Origin: Pogona vitticeps
Lineage: Eukaryota; Chordata; Lepidosauria; Squamata; Agamidae
Direction: 5' to 3'
Assembly: GCF_051106095.1 (NCBI RefSeq)
Contig: NC_135787.1
Span: 171,391,001-171,455,000, forward strand
Length of the DNA stretch: 64,000 bases
The position numbers and the translations under genes are program-made. Numbering within the stretch: the first letter of the stretch is position 1; every line of letters begins with the position of its first letter. Of the stretch, positions 31,940 to 42,540 are shown one piece after another. The notes beneath the pieces are model-generated. The model was not told where the DNA came from. It worked only from the letters and a program-made list of their open reading frames with translations, and made no database searches.

Positions 31940-31962
31940 GTTGTTGTTGTTGTTGTTGTTGT
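31940..31962. repeat. (GTT)n microsatellite
   Basis: About 7-8 GTT units marking the 3' end of the reverse-oriented RTE-like fragment, whose tail would be (CAA)n. Confidence 0.85.
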
Positions 31963-32290
31963 ATTTCATCATGTCATCACCTTATAGTGACCCCACGAAC
32001 GAGCAATCTCCCAAACGTCCTGTCCTCAGCTCCTGCAAGGAGTCCTGCTCAGCTCCTGCAAACTTAAGCCTGTGGTTTTCCCTTAGAGAGTCAGTCCATC
32101 TTGTATTGAGTTTTCCTCTTTTCCTTCTACCTTCAAACTTTCTCAGCATCATTGTCTTTTCCAGAGAATCTTGCCTTCTCATGATGTGACCAAGTAAGGC
32201 AAACTCAATTTCAACATTTTTGCCTCCAGAGATAGTTCAGGCTTGATTTGATCTAGGACCTACTTGTTTGTCTTTCTGGCACACTAGGTT
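31963..32290 (-). mobile_element. RTE-like LINE, old 3' fragment
   Basis: The minus-strand frame contains MRRQDSLEKTMMLRKFEGRR KRG (split here), matching BovB MRRKDSLEKILMLGKCEGKR, then decays. The 3' tail is (CAA)n, seen as (GTT)n on the plus strand. Confidence 0.7.
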
Positions 32291-32621
32291 ATCTTTCTAG
32301 CAATCTAGGTTATCTGTGGTTTCCTTCTCTCACAACCCTCAGTCTCCCATTTCTATCTCACCATCTCTCTGAAGGCTTAGGATCAACTAGACTAGCCCCT
32401 TGTAGCCTCAGGAAGCCAGCCCTTCTAGACACTCACTGTTTAATGGTCTCCTCTCTTAGACCCTCGGCATTGATATGTTTGAATTAAATAGCATGTGCAA
32501 CCTAATGTACTGTTTTTGCTATATACAAGTTGGTGTGGATTTTATTTCTCTAGACTTTTGCTCTATCCACATAGTCCAGGATTGTTTAATCCTTGGAAAT
32601 TTTGTAGGAAAGCACACTTAC
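32291..32621. other. No gene found
   Basis: Unassigned. A duplicated phrase TAGGTTATCTTTCTAG / CTAGGTTATCTG occurs at about 32285-32312. Confidence 0.4.
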
Positions 32622-33155
32622 TAGAATCATAAAATAATAGAAAAGGGAAGTTGGAAGGGACCTACAAGGCCATCAAGTCTAACCCCTCCTCAACGCAGGA
32701 ATACAACCAAAGCATGTCTGCCAGGTAATTATCTGAGTTTTTTCTTGAATGCCTCCAGTGTTGGAGCCCTCACCAACTCCCAAGGTAACTGGTTCCACTG
32801 CTCTAACAGGAAGCTTTTCCTGATATTCAACTGAAATCTGGCATCCTTTAACTTGAGCCCATTGTTACGTGTCCTGCACTCTTTGATGATCGAGAACAGA
32901 TCTTGCCCTTCCTCTGTATGACAGCCTTTCAAATATTTGAAAAGTGTTATCATATTACCCCTCAGCCTTCTTTTCTCAAGGTTAAACATGCCCAATTCTT
33001 TCAGCCTTTCCTCATAAGGCTTTATTTCCATTCCCCTGACTATCGTTGTCGCCCTCCTCTGAACTTGTTCCAATTTGTTAGCATCCTTCTTGAAGTGTCA
33101 TGTCCAGAACTGGACACAATACCCAACGTGAGGCCTAATCAGTGCTGAATAACAA
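32622..33155 (-). mobile_element. CR1 LINE, 3' end
   Basis: A 114-codon minus-strand frame (33073 to 32729) reads MEQVQRRATTIVRGMEIKPY then EERLKELGMFNLEKRRLRGN and WNQLPWELVRAP, the hallmark C terminus of CR1 ORF2. Upstream, decayed CR1 sequence continues to about 33155. The 3' UTR (32622-32728) has the CR1 pattern GTTGGAAGGGACCTACAAGG followed by AATAATAG repeats reversed. Confidence 0.93.
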
Positions 33156-33304
33156 CATGAAAATCAATATTTTAAAATCAGTATTTCATATTCCCAAATT
33201 TTAAAACTCTGATTTAGGTATACTTTCAAAATCTTTTGAAAGAATAATTCCACAAAACAGTCATTTGGTCCAAGTTGCTTCAGTAAGGTATTTTATGTGA
33301 CACT

Positions 33305-33630
33305 AAGTAAAGGTAAAGGTTCCCCTTGACATTTAGTCCAGTCGTGTCCGAATCTAGGGCGCAGTGCTCATTCCCGTCTCCAAGCCATACAGCCAGCGTT
33401 TGTCCAAAGACAGTTTCCATGGTCATGTGGCCAGTACAACTAGACATGGAACGCCATTACTTTCCCAACAAGGTCATACCTATTTATCTACTCACATTTT
33501 TACATGCTTTCAAACTGCTAGGTTGGCGAGGAGCTGGGACAAACAATGGTAGCTCACTGTGTTGCATGGATTCAATCTTACGATGGCTGGTCTTCTGACC
33601 CTACAGCACAGAGGCTTCTGACCACGTCCC
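33305..33630 (-). mobile_element. SINE with BovB-type 3' end, reverse orientation
   Basis: Same family as 6150-6489. Target duplication TTTATGTGACACT (33292-33304) and TTTATGAGACACT (33631-33643), 12 of 13 identical. On the minus strand it starts GGGACGTGGTCAGAAGCC, so part of the tRNA-like head is deleted, and ends AAGGGGAACCTTTACCTTTA. Confidence 0.88.
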
Positions 33631-33643
33631 TTTATGAGACACT

Positions 33644-34128
33644 GCTAGATGCTCTTTCCAGTTGTCTTGTGTTAAGAATCACATACATCTATACATAATA
33701 ACTTCGTACCTAAATCATGGTTCTACGCTATGTTTAGAAATCAAATAACCATTAAAAAGAGAAAGCAAATTAAGATTTTTCATTGCTTCATTTATATAGA
33801 TTGATAGCACTGATAAATCAAGACTCAACATTTGGGTATTAATACTGACATTCTACTTAAACAATCCTATTGCCTAATACTGTATTTTACTATCTTGATG
33901 CTGAAAAAAAAACGTGGTTTATCAAAAATAGGAAAATATCCAGAAATATAAAATGCTTGCAAAGGTTGAAAAGGCTTTTGATCCCACAGAATGTAACAAT
34001 TTAAATCAATTGATAAATAAATAATAAATAAAGTAATTACATTTATCAGGGCTGTAAATGAGAGAAGAATGTTTGCCCTCCATTCTTCTCTCATACGTAC
34101 TATGTACTTCACAAAATGTAAATGTTTG
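33644..34128. other. No gene found; AT-rich
   Basis: Unassigned, with AATAAATAAA runs near 34010-34035 and an inverted pair GAGAGAAGAATG / CATTCTTCTCTC (34061-34072 and 34081-34092) forming a short hairpin. Confidence 0.45.
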
Positions 34129-34136
34129 CTCTAATT

Positions 34137-34272
34137 CAGTGGTTCTTAACCTTTGTTACTCAGATGCTTTTGAACTGCAACTCCCAGAAACCCCAGTCAG
34201 GACAGCTGGTGGTGAAGGCTTCTTGGAGTTGCAGTCCAAAACTCCTGAGTAACCCAAGGTTAAGAACCAGTG
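34137..34272. mobile_element. hAT MITE, near-perfect palindrome with exact target duplication
   Basis: 136 bp between exact 8-bp duplications CTCTAATT (34129-34136 and 34273-34280). Left CAGTGGTTCTTAACCTTTG, right reversed CACTGGTTCTTAACCTTGGG; arms continue inward about 50 bp to the GCAACTCC/GGAGTTGC core. Typical hAT miniature element without coding sequence. Confidence 0.92.
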
Positions 34273-34280
34273 CTCTAATT

Positions 34281-35237
34281 GAAATGTACTGCATTTACTC
34301 AGACTTCCCATCTGTTCTGGTGTTAATACATGCCTCACACAAAAGTATGGAAGAGAAGGTGTCTGTATATAACAGACAATCTTCAGACTGAAGGAACTGT
34401 ATACACAGGGACATGGAAGCAGGCAATACATCTTTATTTCCACTTTCTTACTCTGTTCTAAGGCTGAACAATTCTACATCACATGTGTATCCTTCTCAGT
34501 GTTCAGAACATTGATACAAGTAAATCAATTTCATTCATAAATCAATTTGACATAGTCATAATACAACGGTTTCTTTCATTCACAAATCATATCACACAAA
34601 AACTAAAAAAATAACATAAAAAGACAGAAACATTGTGGCACCTTAAATACTAATTGTTTTATTTTAATGTAAGCTCTTTTTTTGACCTTCTTCAATCATT
34701 TCTTCAGATATATGAATAGAAATGTTTTCTTTAGACCATCTTTCTCTTTCTCTCTGTCCATCTATTGATCTAGCAGTGTATTTATCCAGTTCATACTGAC
34801 TTAAAAATCTGTATGTACATATGCTCAAGTAGATATACGTTTATATGTACCTGTGTATATGAATATATGCACATTCACCTTGCTAATCGTATAAGAATGC
34901 ATAAATAGGGTTTTGATAATATGTGAGAAAATGCCACTAAATGGAAGAGAATCTGATGCCCAAAATGACACTTAGAAAGTTCATCATTTAGAATAACATA
35001 CTTTGTTACCGATGTCTCAGCACTGCATGCTTTATTTTCTCTTTTGACTGCTACTATCTTTCCAGTGGCTACAAAACATATGTGGTGAGATGGATCACAC
35101 TGAGCTGTTAAGAAGGACATGGGTGAATTCTGTAGAGGAAGAATTAAATGCAAACTTGCCATTTCGGACTGCAACCATGTTTTCCTAATTTGATTTGTAA
35201 GTTTGGCAAACCTACAGAGTTGCACCGTGTTATAAAA
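34281..35237. other. No gene found; one dispersed-repeat remnant
   Basis: At about 34615-34720 ATTGTGGCACCTTAAATACT and ATGTAAGCTCTTTT with CTTCTTCAATCATTTCTTCA resemble a widespread vertebrate repeat of uncertain class. TATA/TGTA-rich sequence follows to about 34875; the rest is unassigned. Confidence 0.4.
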
Positions 35238-35575
35238 GGTAAAGGTTCCCCTTGACAATTTTGTTTTTGTCCAGTCGTGTCCGACTCTAGGGGGCGGCAC
35301 TCATCCCGCTCTTCAAGCCATAGAGCCAGCGTTTTTGTCCGAAGACAATCTTTCCGTGGTCACATGGCCAGTGTGATTTAGACACGGAACGCTGTTTACC
35401 TTCCCACTGAGGTGGTCCCTATTTATCTACTCGCATTTGCATGCTTTCGAACCGCTAGGTTGGCGGGAGCTGGGACAAGCGACGGGTGCTCATTCCGTTG
35501 CGTGGATTCGATCTTACGACTGCTGGATCTTCTGACCCTGCAGCACAGGCTTCTGCGGTTTAGCCCACTGTGCTA
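35238..35575 (-). mobile_element. SINE with BovB-type 3' end, reverse orientation
   Basis: Minus strand: GTGGGCTAAACCGCAGAAGC then CCAGCAGTCGTAAGATCGAA, body CGAAAGCATGCAAATGCGAG, and the tail GCCCCCTAGAGTCGGACACG and ACTGG, ending AAGGGGAACCTTTACCTTTT. The 15-base word GAGTCGGACACGACT is identical to the BovB 3' end at 13004-13018. Its first bases (AGCACAGTGGGC) differ from the copy at 6150. A diverged target duplication is possible but not clear. Confidence 0.85.
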
Positions 35576-35693
35576 ATAGCAAACTCATCTCCAAGTGTGA
35601 CTATTTCTGATGTTGCAATATCAGTACTGTGCATAGGTAAGAGTGAGGTATCAGTAGGGTTTGAGTAACTAAGGCTGACAGAAGAGAAAGAGA

Positions 35694-35730
<37 letters not shown>

Positions 35731-36274
35731 CCTGACTTTGTTTCCAATACCTGAACAGGCTAATTAATGATAGACCTTGTAGTTATATGTTGGAAGTGAT
35801 GTACCTGCACACAAAAACAATATAAATATATATTGTAAAGTAAAATAACTCTAAAGCACATGTACTGTATGTTGGGTGGTACCCAAACAGCCGAAGAGCG
35901 TAGAGAATGGTGACGGAACTGGGAGAAATCAATAGGAAAGTGGGAGGAGGAATTAAACTGAGCATTATGGGAATAGATACTGCTGGCTGGAATAGTGGAC
36001 AGCCTAGAAACAATCTACACTGCAACATTTTGTTGCTGCTTCCACATGTCGGTCTGTTCATTGCTCTACCAACAGATTTATAAATACGCTTCTTCCTTCT
36101 GAGTACCACTTTTTGTTGTTGTCGCAGTCAACTCCCTTTTCTTCAGTCGCTGCTTCTTCCTGACAGTCGTGTTCGCATATTTTGCATGGCCGTTTCCTTT
36201 GTGATTCTTGAGAACAGCTGGAAAGGGGAGTTGCAGGAGTAGAGCAGGACTGGCTCTAAGTTTTCCACCCCCCT
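35576..36274. other. No gene found; contains (TG)n
   Basis: (TG)n at 35697-35726. Otherwise unassigned. Confidence 0.45.
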
Positions 36275-36351
36275 TGTTCCTTGTTCTTCTCCCTCTTTTT
36301 CTTCCAATAAAATTATGCATGCATGCATGCATGCATACAGACAGACAGACA

Positions 36352-36399
<48 letters not shown>

Positions 36400-36522
36400 A
36401 TGTATGTATGTATGTATGTATGTATGTATGTATGTATGTATGTATGTATGTATATGTATGTATGTAGGTTAAGAGTATGCATAATTTTATTGGAAGAAAA
36501 AGAGGGAAAAGAACAAGGAACA
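36275..36522. repeat. 46-bp inverted repeat enclosing a composite microsatellite
   Basis: Arms 36275-36320 and 36477-36522 are reverse complements at 45 of 46 positions (core ATGCATAATTTTATTGGAAG). The 156-bp loop is (GCAT)n, (ACAG)n, (TG)n then (TATG)n. The whole can form a long hairpin. No target duplication or known transposon end is seen. Confidence 0.9.
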
Positions 36523-36540
36523 GAAAAACACAGGACTGAA

Positions 36541-36566
36541 AACGTCAAGGGGAACCTTTACCTTTT
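36541..36566 (+). mobile_element. SINE 3'-tail fragment (BovB-type)
   Basis: AACGTCAAGGGGAACCTTTA then CCTTTTT matches only the last bases of the BovB-partnered SINE (as at 6465-6489). It adjoins the inverted repeat. Confidence 0.65.
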
Positions 36567-37029
36567 TATTTTTTATATATACTGTATATATGCTACATAG
36601 AAATGAATCTCACAAAAGGTTTGCCTGCTTTATTGAACAACCCCAGCACCACACAAGGTTTTGGGTGGCCTATGGAAATTGATATATGAGTCAACCACTT
36701 TTCTCTCGCCTTGGTGTCTCTCGCTTGAGTGGTTTGTAGGCCTCGGCCTTTTCTTTCACTCAAGGAGAATAAGCTTGCCTATGGAAGAGGTCAGCGTTTC
36801 AAATTGGTCGAGTTCAACGGCGCAAATGACACAGAACTGACAAGAAAAGACAGGCAGTTTGTGAAGGGTTTGTGTGTGTGTGTATGTGTGTGTGAGAGAG
36901 AGGCTGTCTGGTGTGCTGCTGCTGGTGGTCATAGACTTCATAGGCCCTTGTGGGATCTTTTTTTCCTCTCTTTTTTTGCTTTGTGATGGGGACCTGGCAC
37001 CCAAATGAATTAAATCACAGGCTTAAAGA
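36567..37029. other. No gene found
   Basis: Unassigned, with (TG)n/(GA)n at about 36867-36902. Confidence 0.45.
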
Positions 37030-37480
37030 CTATTGAGGGGAGGGCTGAATGCAAATTAAAGATAAGTAGAAGTTTTCTTTTCCTAAAAGGGAGGCCACCT
37101 CCCTCCCCTCCTGCTCCCTTCCCTTCTCCTCCCTTCCCTTTCCATATCTGTGCAGGCAGGGTCTGCATGTTAAACATGATTTAGCAGGCATTATTCTGAG
37201 CGCCTTTTCATCAGGTTTCGGCAGCGATTGCCTATCTTGGCCTATGATTAATGATCTGCTGTGCAATTTGGAGCCTGTAATGACTCGACCATCCACACAC
37301 AAACTATATAGGCGCATTCCTTTTGCAGATTTGCCAAGCTTGTTACCAAGGGGCCCACAGCCCAGACGGATTGTTGGAGAGATAGCTAAGCATTTCAGCA
37401 AATGCCATTCTGCCCTTATCTTGCTGAGGAGTGTGTTGGGCAGCAAGCTCATTTACAAAATTCAAAGCCCAGTTTTCAGT
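37030..37480. promoter_or_regulatory. Candidate distal enhancer block, 3' side
   Basis: Long non-repetitive stretch. From 37145 to 37480 it has balanced composition and dense homeodomain and octamer-like words: CATGTTAAACATGATTTAGC, CCTATGATTAATGATCTGCT, GTGCAATTTGGAGCCTGTAA, CAGCAAATGCCATTCTGCCC, GCAAGCTCATTTACAAAATT. No coding frame fits. About 16 kb beyond ASCL1's poly(A) site. The best enhancer-like region by eye in this window. Confidence 0.45.
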
Positions 37481-37599
37481 GGTTTCTTTCTTTTACTTTT
37501 CCTCTCAGTTCTCCCCCCTCCCCGCACCCCCTGCAACCTAAAATAGAATGGGAAAGGGGAAGAAAGAAAGAAAAAAACAACCACCAACCAAATCAGGAC

Positions 37600-37910
37600 T
37601 TGAAATAATTGTTTAAAAAAGGCTGGTTAGAATGGAGCCCGGCGTATGGCCCCTCAGTGATTATGCCGACAAAATACTTTCTTTGTTTCCAAATTTCAAA
37701 TCTGATTAATTGAGCCCTAATGCTATTAATGCTATTTGAAAGAGAAAAGTTAATCTCGCAAAGCCCAGGGCATAAACAGAATCCAAAAATCTCAGCAGAT
37801 TTAAAACCAGGCAGGGTTCTTATTATAACTTCACTTGTAATTCTGAAGCAGATTGTCACAATTTCATTAAATCTCTCATTTAAATATATGAATGTATATC
37901 TGCAGTGACC
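37600..37910. promoter_or_regulatory. Candidate distal enhancer block, adjacent
   Basis: Non-repetitive, AT-rich, with many homeodomain cores: TTGAAATAATTGTTT, TCTGATTAATTGAGCCCTAA, TGCTATTAATGCTATTTGAA, TCACTTGTAATTCTGAAGCA, ATTTCATTAAATCTCTC. Together with the preceding block it would form a region of about 900 bp. Confidence 0.45.
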
Positions 37911-38182
37911 TGAACTTTTACATAATTTGCTTATTTTTTAAAAAAAAGAGAGAGGAAAGAGCACAAGGAAGAACCCTAAGAGACAATTATGCAGTATAAC
38001 AACCTCTCCCTACCCCCAGTCCTCAATGCAAATGTTTTGAGATGCAAACATTATGTGCAGGCTGAGAGTAAAGAGCCTAATTTAATAAAAAGAAAAGAGA
38101 CAGAATAGTACTTCCTTCCTTCTTTTCTTCCCTTCCTTGCCCCTGAAGATTGTGCGTTGGTATCAGTATATACAAAGAGCTA

Positions 38183-38441
38183 CTCTGTTTTCCCAAAAAT
38201 AAGACAGGGTCTTATATTAATTTTTCCTCCAAAAAATGCATTAGGGCTTATTTTCAGGGGATTTTTTTTCATGTACAACCATCTACATGTATTTAAATAC
38301 TGTCATGTCGTCATCTGGTTGCTGCACAATGGTGGAGGGCTGGGTTTCATTTAACTAGAGCTTATTTTGGGGGTAGGGCTTATATTACGAGCATCCTGAA
38401 AAATCCTACTAGGTCTTATTTTCAGGTTAGGCCTTATAGGG
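38183..38441. mobile_element. Mariner-like MITE
   Basis: Left CTCTGTTTTCCCAAAAATAA then GACAGGGTCTTATATTAA; right reversed CCCTATAAGGCCTAACCTGA then AAATAAGACC. TA flanks both sides (38181-38182, 38442-38443). It belongs to a widespread vertebrate family with 'AAAATAAGACC' ends that I know from memory; superfamily assignment is moderate. Confidence 0.65.
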
Positions 38442-38486
38442 TATGTACCATTTAACTTTTAAAATATAAACTATTATTTAAAATCT

Positions 38487-38716
38487 TCTGGCTGGATATT
38501 GGTTTAGGTATCTTGCTGAGAAGCCAAAAGTTGGGAGTTCAATTCCCAGCTGTGCCTCCTAGGAGAAGAGCCAACCTGGGTGGCCTTGGTCAAGCTGCAC
38601 AGGTTCCAGAGTGTCCCCAGAAGAAGGGAATGGTAAACTACTTCTCAGTATTCTCTACTTGGAAAACCTCAAAAAAGGTCACCATAACTTGATGGCAAAT
38701 GATTATCATCATTTTT
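38487..38716 (+). mobile_element. tRNA-derived SINE with RTE-like tail
   Basis: Exact 9-bp duplication TTAAAATCT at 38478-38486 and 38717-38725. Head TGGCTGGATATTGGTTTAGG, B box AGTTGGGAGTTCAATTCCC, body GGTGGCCTTGGTCAAGCTGC, tail AAGGTCACCATAACTTGATG and GCAAATGATTATCATCAT. Same family as 26622-26844. Confidence 0.85.
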
Positions 38717-38725
38717 TTAAAATCT

Positions 38726-39054
38726 AAAAATATATTTATCTCACCTTTTTTCTAATATACAAATGTTCAGATTGTTCAACATTACGTACAGCTGACTATA
38801 AATACATGTGGCATTTTACATATTCATTTATTGAGCCCACATATTTGCAACTTTTCCTCTGAAAGTGATGAACAATAAAAAACTATTTATGGAATTAACA
38901 GGTCTTTGGAAACTGGCCCATTGCTAAGTTCAGGGCCTTTAAAGAATGTCCTGCAATGTTCTGTTAATTGAAATTACAGTTTTTAGCTGAGTTTAAAAAT
39001 TGTTTTTAACTATTCTGTTTTAATATAACTGATTTGGTGGTAACTTTAGTTGAA
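38726..39054. other. No gene found
   Basis: Unassigned AT-rich sequence. Confidence 0.4.
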
Positions 39055-39172
39055 ACTTGAAAAAGTTGCTTTTTCAGGCTACAGCTCCCCAAATTCACTA
39101 GCCTGCATGGCCACTAGCTACAGTATCTGGAGGAGTCTGAGTGCTGTCATCTCCAAAACAATAACTTTTTTG
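39055..39172. mobile_element. hAT-like palindromic MITE, old
   Basis: Left arm GAAAAAGTTGCTTTTTCAGG then CTACAGCTCCCC; right arm reversed AAAAAAGTTATTGTTTTGGA then GATGACAGCACTCAGACTCC. Pairing is imperfect. Confidence 0.5.
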
Positions 39173-39174
39173 AA

Positions 39175-39490
39175 CTTTTCTACACCTGGAGGAAAAAGTC
39201 AAAGTTACAGTTACAAGACTGGGGATGCTTGGCTCAGTAATACCACGAGTAAGAAGGATCTTGGAATTATTGTAGATAATATGCTAGATATAATCCAACA
39301 GTGTGATGCGGCTGCAAAAAAGGCCAACACTATTTTAGGCTGCATTAACAGAGATATAGTCTCTAAATCTCATAAAGTACTATTTCCCCTCTATGCAGCA
39401 CTGGTTAGGCTTCATCTTGAGTGCTGTGTCTAATTTTGGACACTGCATTTTAAGAAGGATACAGACAGACTAGAACATCTTACACAGCTG
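39175..39490 (+). mobile_element. CR1 LINE fragment
   Basis: The plus-strand frame reads CDAAAKKANTILGCINRDIV then SKSHKVLFPLYAALVRLHLE CC (split), followed after a stop by FWTLHFKKDTDRLEH. This is the segment just upstream of the 'VQRRATK' C terminus of CR1 ORF2. Neither end of the element is present. Confidence 0.85.
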
Positions 39491-39849
39491 TATAAAACAA
39501 CTGAAATAAGTAAAATCTTTAAAATAATTTTAAACTGGACAGTCTAAAGCAAATTCAGTTAAAATGTTAAAGCATTAAAACCATTGCATTAAAGCTTGCA
39601 CTGGCTAAGATCCTCAATCCCCACATGTTTTAAAAGAACAGATATATTTTTCCTTGTTGCCAAAATAACACCAACACCGGTGTCATTTGGAGATTTTGAA
39701 AATGTTCATGTGGGAATTATTTGTGCATTTTTTTAAAAAAAACCATCAACTTCATAAGCAAAGTATTGTGAGGTCTCAGTCCATTAAAATCATTTATGTA
39801 TTTCAAGGACACTTTTTGATATTTTGAGGAAACTGGAATGGGCTTTTTT
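39491..39849. other. No gene found
   Basis: Unassigned AT-rich sequence. Confidence 0.4.
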
Positions 39850-40100
39850 TCAGTGTTGGTTCACGTTTATTTCAAGTGATTGCATGCATATGCAGCCCCT
39901 TGTTGGAATCCTTTGACGTTTTTAGCAGCTGCTTGTTTCAGCCTCTTAAACCATGTGGCTATTTACCATGTGTCAATGATGCAATTATCCTGGGTGTCAG
40001 CACACATGTTGCTTTAAGCCCAGCATTCTGACTTAATAATACACCATGTGAATGGACGAAGACACAAGCCTGCAGCCATTTTGCTTCTGCTTTACCATTT
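39850..40100. promoter_or_regulatory. Candidate enhancer with E-box cluster
   Basis: Five E-boxes within 125 bp: CAGCTG at 39926-39931, CATGTG at 39952-39957, 39967-39972 and 40045-40050, and CACATG at 40003-40008. GATGCAATTATCC and ACTTAATAATACACC lie between. Non-repetitive context. Function is inference. Confidence 0.38.
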
Positions 40101-41304
40101 CCCTTCACACAAGTAGCTAACCAAAACAGGAAGGAATAGCTTTATATGACATTTCGAACCCAGAATTTTGGTCAAATTTATTTAAAAAAAACAACAACAA
40201 CAACAGGATCACAAGCCACCTTTGAATTAGGACTTGTGCTTGATTTAGATTTCCTGGGCTTGTCTAGGAACTTATGTTGGATTCAGATATTATCACACAA
40301 AGTTATTGCTTCCTAGTTTCTTGCTTACTCTAGAAGGAAAGGAGCAGGATCTAAAGTGCTAAAGTACTTATCCACCAGTGCAAAAATTGCTTATGCTACA
40401 GCAAATCTTGTGATGATTGCTACTTAAATGAAATGCAGACATGGATGAGGATAATCATTTGGGTAACTGAAGACTATTGTGGAGATGGCTGTAACTTTTA
40501 GGCTATCAGAAATGATGCTTATGGGTAATTAAGAATATTGGCAATGGCTTCCATAAATTAGGATTAGTTAATTTAAAAGTGATTGTGAAAATGTTTCAAT
40601 CTTCTTCTCTCAGCCCTACCAAGGGAACTATGCTGACTTAGCACATAGTGCAAAACAAGTTTAGAGCTTGAAAAGCTTACATTTGAGGGCTGAATCTTTC
40701 AGAGTTTCTTGGTCTCTGCTATGCTAGCTGGAGAATTAGCAAAAGTAACTTTTCTGAGCTCTGTCACAATTACATATAATATAGAAGGGCCTTAGACTGT
40801 CTGCTGTCTGCTATGGCCATGATTTGCTAGTTGGTAGTTACTTTTAAACTCACATCCACTTTTAAACGTACCCTAAGTCTAACCCATTAGGAGAACTCTT
40901 CTTAGTTTAAATTCTGGTTAGTTCTGACATATGAGAGCAAACCATGGTTTATGAGCCTGATTTATTGACTAATCATTGACTAAAAATTAAGCCATGTAGA
41001 ATTTAGAAAGTTTACTCCTTTGGATTGCAGCTCCCAGAACGATATACAATACTGACTGTAGGATTCTTAGAGGTGTGGTGCAAAAATAATATTTTTTTTC
41101 CAGGCTCTGTCATATAAAGGAGCCTTGGATTCAACTGATGCCCCCTGTCCTTTCTCTGGAGTGGGGGAAAAAGATTGGCTTTGAGGATTCTGTAGGGCTA
41201 AATTGAGTGTAGCATCAGAAACAGGAATGGGAAATCCAAAAGGGAAGAACCTGGAAGATTCCAATTCTCAAAGCTGAAAGAGAAATCCTGTTGCTTAGCA
41301 TCGT
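40101..41304. other. No gene found; two MITE-like remnants
   Basis: MITE-type arms occur near 40690-40770 (GCTAGCTGGAGAATTAGC region) and 40995-41060 (GATTGCAGCTCCCAGAACG). The rest is unassigned. Confidence 0.4.
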
Positions 41305-41817
41305 TCATTCGTTTAGTCGTTTAGTCATGTCCGACTCTTCGTGACCCCATGGATCAGAGCACGCCAGGCCCTCCTATCTTCCACTGCTTCCTGTAGTTGT
41401 GTCAATTTCATGTTGGTTGCTTCGATGACACTGTCCAACCATCTCGTCCTCTGTCGTCCCCTTCTCCTCTTGCCTTCACACTTTCCCAACATCAGGGTCT
41501 TTTCCAGGGAGTATTCTCTTCTCGTGAGATGGCCAAAGTACTGGAGCCTCAGCTTCAGGATCTGTCCTTCCAGTGAGCACTCAGGGTTGATTAGAACTGA
41601 TAGGTTTGTTCTCCTTGCAGTCCAGGGGATTCTCAAGAGCCTCCTCCAGCACCACAATTGAAAGGCATCAATTCTTTGGCGGTCTGCTTTCTTTATGGTC
41701 CAGCTCTCACTACCATACATCACGACAGGAAAAACCATAGCTTTGACTATTCAGACTTTTGTTGGCAAGGTGATGTCTCTGCTTTTTAAGATGCTGTCGA
41801 AGTTTGTCATCGCTTTA
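41305..41817 (-). mobile_element. RTE-BovB LINE, 5'-truncated 3' end
   Basis: A 137-codon minus-strand frame (41738 to 41325) reads MVFPVVMYGSESWTIKKADR then WCWRRLLRIPWTARRTN and GKCEGKRRRGRQRTRWLDSV IEAT (split), the BovB C terminus, ending in CACGAAGAGTCGGACATGAC. Truncated 5' at about 41817. No clear target duplication. Confidence 0.9.
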
Positions 41818-41934
41818 TAGTAAGTCGTAATTGGAATTGGCCAATGTAAATCAAGGGAGCTTACACCAAATTTGCACTGATTCAATGGACCTAGTGAAAC
41901 TTACTACAGAATTTCAGCCACTAGAATCTATGTG

Positions 41935-42440
41935 TTGTATCTGTCCCCAAGTTACTTCTGACTTATGGCAATCCTATGAAGCAATGACTTCCGAAAGGGC
42001 CTATTGTTCACAGAACTGTTTGGATCTTACAAACTAAATTCTGTGGCTTTATTTGTAAAATAAATTCCTTTCATTTATCTCACCTTTTCCTCTTTTCCAA
42101 CTACCTTCAACTATTTCTAGCATTATTGCCTTTTCCAGTGAGTATTGTTTTCTCATGATGTATCCAAATATATCATAAGCTTAGGTCATTTTTGCCATTA
42201 TTGGAAGCTCAGTCTGGATGTGCTCTAGAACCCACTTATTTGTCTTTCTGGTGGCCCATAGGGTCCCTAAAGCTCTCTTCCAAAAACTCACTTCATATGA
42301 GTTGATTTATATTCCTGCTGGCTTTCTTTTTTGTCCAGTTTTCATGTCCGTACATAGTAATCATATGCGCTGACCCTACATCAAACTTCATGTAAGGCTA
42401 CTGTTGCCTTCCCAGCTTGGCATTTCATACGCTAGATCCA
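41935..42440 (-). mobile_element. RTE-like LINE 3' fragment
   Basis: Minus strand ends GGATTGCCATAAGTCAGAAG, preceded by decayed coding sequence with the 'TGGGCCACCAGAAAGACAAA' and 'AAAACAATACTCACTGGAAA' phrases shared with 31963-32290 and 61166-61530. Same old RTE lineage as the fragment at 30545. Confidence 0.65.
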
Positions 42441-42464
42441 GTAGTATTTCTATATACTTACCGT

Positions 42465-42540
42465 TTTTAGCTTTGGCCCTTTTAAAGGAACAAGGTAGGG
42501 TAAAAATATTATAAATAAACAAACAAATAAATGAATAGCT
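42465..42540 (+). mobile_element. LINE 3' tail
   Basis: GGCCCTTTTAAAGGAACAAG then GTAGGGTAAAAATATTATAA and (AAAT)n resembles the tail at 7555-7746. No coding part. Confidence 0.5.

Noticed and set aside
36320-36476. CRISPR-like repetitive array
   Set aside because: Simple tetranucleotide and dinucleotide repeats without unique spacers, in a vertebrate genome.
36208-36600. Frames with Tyr-Val-Cys-Met repeats on both strands
   Set aside because: Translations of the microsatellite and its inverted arms.
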